Source: Treponema sp. (GTDB lineage: Bacteria > Spirochaetota > Spirochaetia > Treponematales > Treponemataceae). Taken from it: 5,884 nucleotides of DNA. The DNA lies in the NCBI GenBank assembly GCA_016282455.1, contig JAEEKM010000351.1, forward strand, positions 1-5,884. The letters run 5' to 3'. Under the pieces are notes generated by a model. That model had not been told where the DNA came from, ran no database searches, and was given only the letters and a program-made list of their open reading frames with translations. The position numbers were made by a program, and so were the translations under genes. Below, piece after piece: positions 4,522 through 5,884 of this stretch. Every line of letters begins with the position of its first letter. The stretch's first letter is position 1.

Positions 4522-5814
4522 CTAGAACTTTACGCTGAGCTGGAATCCCATGTTAGTTTTCCAGATTGTATCAAGGCTTGTCTGTGCTCCTGTAGCAGTA
4601 GAGTTAATAAAGTTATAGGTTGTGTCGATGCATACATTCTTTGTAACGAAGAAGGTTAAACCTGCGTTGATATCTGCATCAAAATCTCCGCCAAAGAAAG
4701 TGGTTGTGGTGCTGTTTCCATTGTTAGCAGAATTAGTTTCAAACAGCTGGCCAAAATCAAGTTCTGCACCAAGATTAAGATTTACTTTTTCTGGTTTGAG
4801 GGCAACCTGCATTGCAGCGGCAACTGAAGAAGTGATTGTAAATGTATTTGCTTTTACAGTTCCTGCATTAGCAAAGTCAATTGAGAGTGGAAGTTTTGCA
4901 GAACAGCCGAATTTGACTTCTTTTGCAGGAGTCCAGGTAAGGCTGTATACGGGAGAAAGAGTGAACTGGATGTCACCTCTATCCTGACTTGCTGTTGCAG
5001 TACCGTCAACAATTGTTGTGTCCTTGGGGAAGAAGAATACAGAAGTCTGAAGGTTTCCGCTTACCTTCTGGGTAAGTTCACCTTCGTCATCAAACTTATA
5101 GCCTGCACCAGCGGTAATATAAAGCGTGTTTGTAGTAGTACCATCAATAGTAACAGTAGTGGCAGTTCCATCATTAACTTCTGTTTTTGTTTGAGCAATA
5201 GCAAAATCAAGTTTTGCGTGGGGAGTAAACTCGTGTCCGTTAAGTTTTGTTGTAAGACCCCATTCAAGACCTGGAGTATAAGTGTCGCCTGACTTATTGT
5301 ATTTGTAAGCGGGATTTCCGTTCTTATAAGTGACATTGGCATTCAAGAAAGAGGGGATATATTTAAAATTAAACTTAAAGCCCATGTCTCCCATTCCCAT
5401 GATAAGGGAGAGGTCAAAATGTTCTGATTTTGTAGTGATAGTCGGGAAAGTTACACCAGTAACAGTGGGAGGTGTAATGGTAGTAAGACCACTTGCACCT
5501 ATTTCTGCAGTGTATGTGTCAGTTACATTTTTTGCTGATACAATTTTGGGCAGGGTACCTGAGAAGTATGCACCTGCATAAATGTTGTCTTTGAGGACTT
5601 TTGATGCACCAAAGTTAAGGGAATCTGAATAAAAGTAAGTGAAGGCAAAGAGTTTTTCGGGGTTTACTCCGCTCCAGTAGTTTACGTCCATAAAATCATC
5701 AACATCAGTTCCGAAGATTCCTTTTGTTGAGGCAGAGGTCATTGATTCCTGAGCAAATGCGGTGAAAGACGATGCAAGCACCAGGGCTGCCAGAATTGCG
5801 ATTGTTTTTTTCAT
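4522..5814 (-). CDS. Secreted, probable outer-membrane beta-barrel protein with TDVDxFMDV signature (upstream paralogue)
   Basis: This 430-residue protein is a clear paralogue of the next gene. It has a signal peptide cut after AFA (residue 21, leaving QES), TDVDDFMDV (36-44), VNPEKLFAF (50-58), then a SLNFGASK/IYAGAYFSGTLP region matching LNFGFAKQ/LYTGLYVDGQLP in the paralogue. The middle is Thr-, Gly- and Ala-rich with alternating hydrophobic residues, consistent with amphipathic strands and exposed loops. The end FQLSVKF has the terminal Phe typical of the outer-membrane assembly signal. Middle regions of the two proteins are much less alike than the ends, as expected if surface loops diverge while the periplasmic start and barrel-closing strand are kept. 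The ATG at 5812-5814 has GGAG 6 bases upstream and a near-consensus promoter 41 bases upstream. Function is not known; an abundant porin-like protein is plausible. Confidence 0.78.
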   Translation of the reverse strand: MKKTIAILAALVLASSFTAFAQESMTSASTKGIFGTDVDDFMDVNYWSGVNPEKLFAFTYFYSDSLNFGASKVLKDNIYAGAYFSGTLPKIVSAKNVTDTYTAEIGASGLTTITPPTVTGVTFPTITTKSEHFDLSLIMGMGDMGFKFNFKYIPSFLNANVTYKNGNPAYKYNKSGDTYTPGLEWGLTTKLNGHEFTPHAKLDFAIAQTKTEVNDGTATTVTIDGTTTNTLYITAGAGYKFDDEGELTQKVSGNLQTSVFFFPKDTTIVDGTATASQDRGDIQFTLSPVYSLTWTPAKEVKFGCSAKLPLSIDFANAGTVKANTFTITSSVAAAMQVALKPEKVNLNLGAELDFGQLFETNSANNGNSTTTTFFGGDFDADINAGLTFFVTKNVCIDTTYNFINSTATGAQTSLDTIWKTNMGFQLSVKF

Positions 5815-5830
5815 ATTTAGCTCCTATTTT

Positions 5831-5844
5831 TTCGATTACTCGAA
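5831..5844 (-). promoter_or_regulatory. Small hairpin in the leader of the barrel operon
   Basis: On the minus strand TTCGA-GTAA-TCGAA forms a 5-base stem with a GNRA-type loop. It lies close to the predicted message start and 6 bases before the GGAG ribosome binding site, a position suited to 5'-end protection or translation control. It is short and could be chance. Confidence 0.35.
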
Positions 5845-5854
5845 GATTAAGATT

Positions 5855-5883
5855 ATTTTAAATAAAATGTTAGGAGTGGTCAA
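5855..5883 (-). promoter_or_regulatory. Sigma-70 promoter of the barrel-protein operon
   Basis: On the minus strand TTGACC (5883-5878), an exact 17-base spacer, and TAAAAT (5860-5855) match the consensus at 10 of 12 positions. Transcription should start near 5848, giving a leader of about 34 bases. Confidence 0.75.
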
Positions 5884-5884
5884 G

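Overview
The window looks like a chromosomal segment of a spirochaete, most likely a Treponema. The main reason is a tandem pair of genes for the spirochaete-specific flagellar filament sheath protein FlaA. Export signals, relaxed lipobox use, strong GGAG ribosome binding sites, an AT-rich background and two copies of a CTCCACTCC...GAAGTGAC intergenic repeat fit the same assignment. Genus is inferred from protein families remembered, not from a search.

Layout. On the minus strand at the left (12-814) is a translationally coupled two-gene unit: an exported SH3b-like protein, then a lipoprotein that matches the N-terminal part of an M48-family metallopeptidase and stops abruptly at a TAA 14 bases from the window edge. 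A 477-base divergent spacer (815-1291) follows. It holds a long interrupted palindrome (873-946), a candidate promoter (1015-1044), a copy of the intergenic repeat (1055-1093), a perfect-consensus sigma-70 promoter (1134-1162) and a long leader with a stem-loop (1238-1266) just ahead of flaA. Two flaA paralogues run on the plus strand (1292-2050 and 2065-2787) and end in a hairpin-plus-T terminator (2806-2835).

The convergent spacer 2788-3093 holds that terminator, an interrupted palindrome, the second repeat copy followed by a 30-base tandem repeat, and an opposing terminator. From the right edge, two tandem paralogous genes on the minus strand (4522-5814, then 3094-4491) encode secreted, probably outer-membrane beta-barrel proteins that share a strict N-terminal signature and a conserved C-terminal end. 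They appear to form an operon from a near-consensus sigma-70 promoter (5855-5883) to the terminator at 2998-3039.

The common theme is the spirochaete cell envelope: periplasmic flagellar sheath proteins, an envelope protease with an SH3b-like partner, and outer-membrane proteins. The least described parts are the paired barrel-like proteins with the TDVDxFMDV signature and the structured non-coding DNA around the flaA pair. I see no phage, insertion sequence, CRISPR array, tRNA or rRNA.
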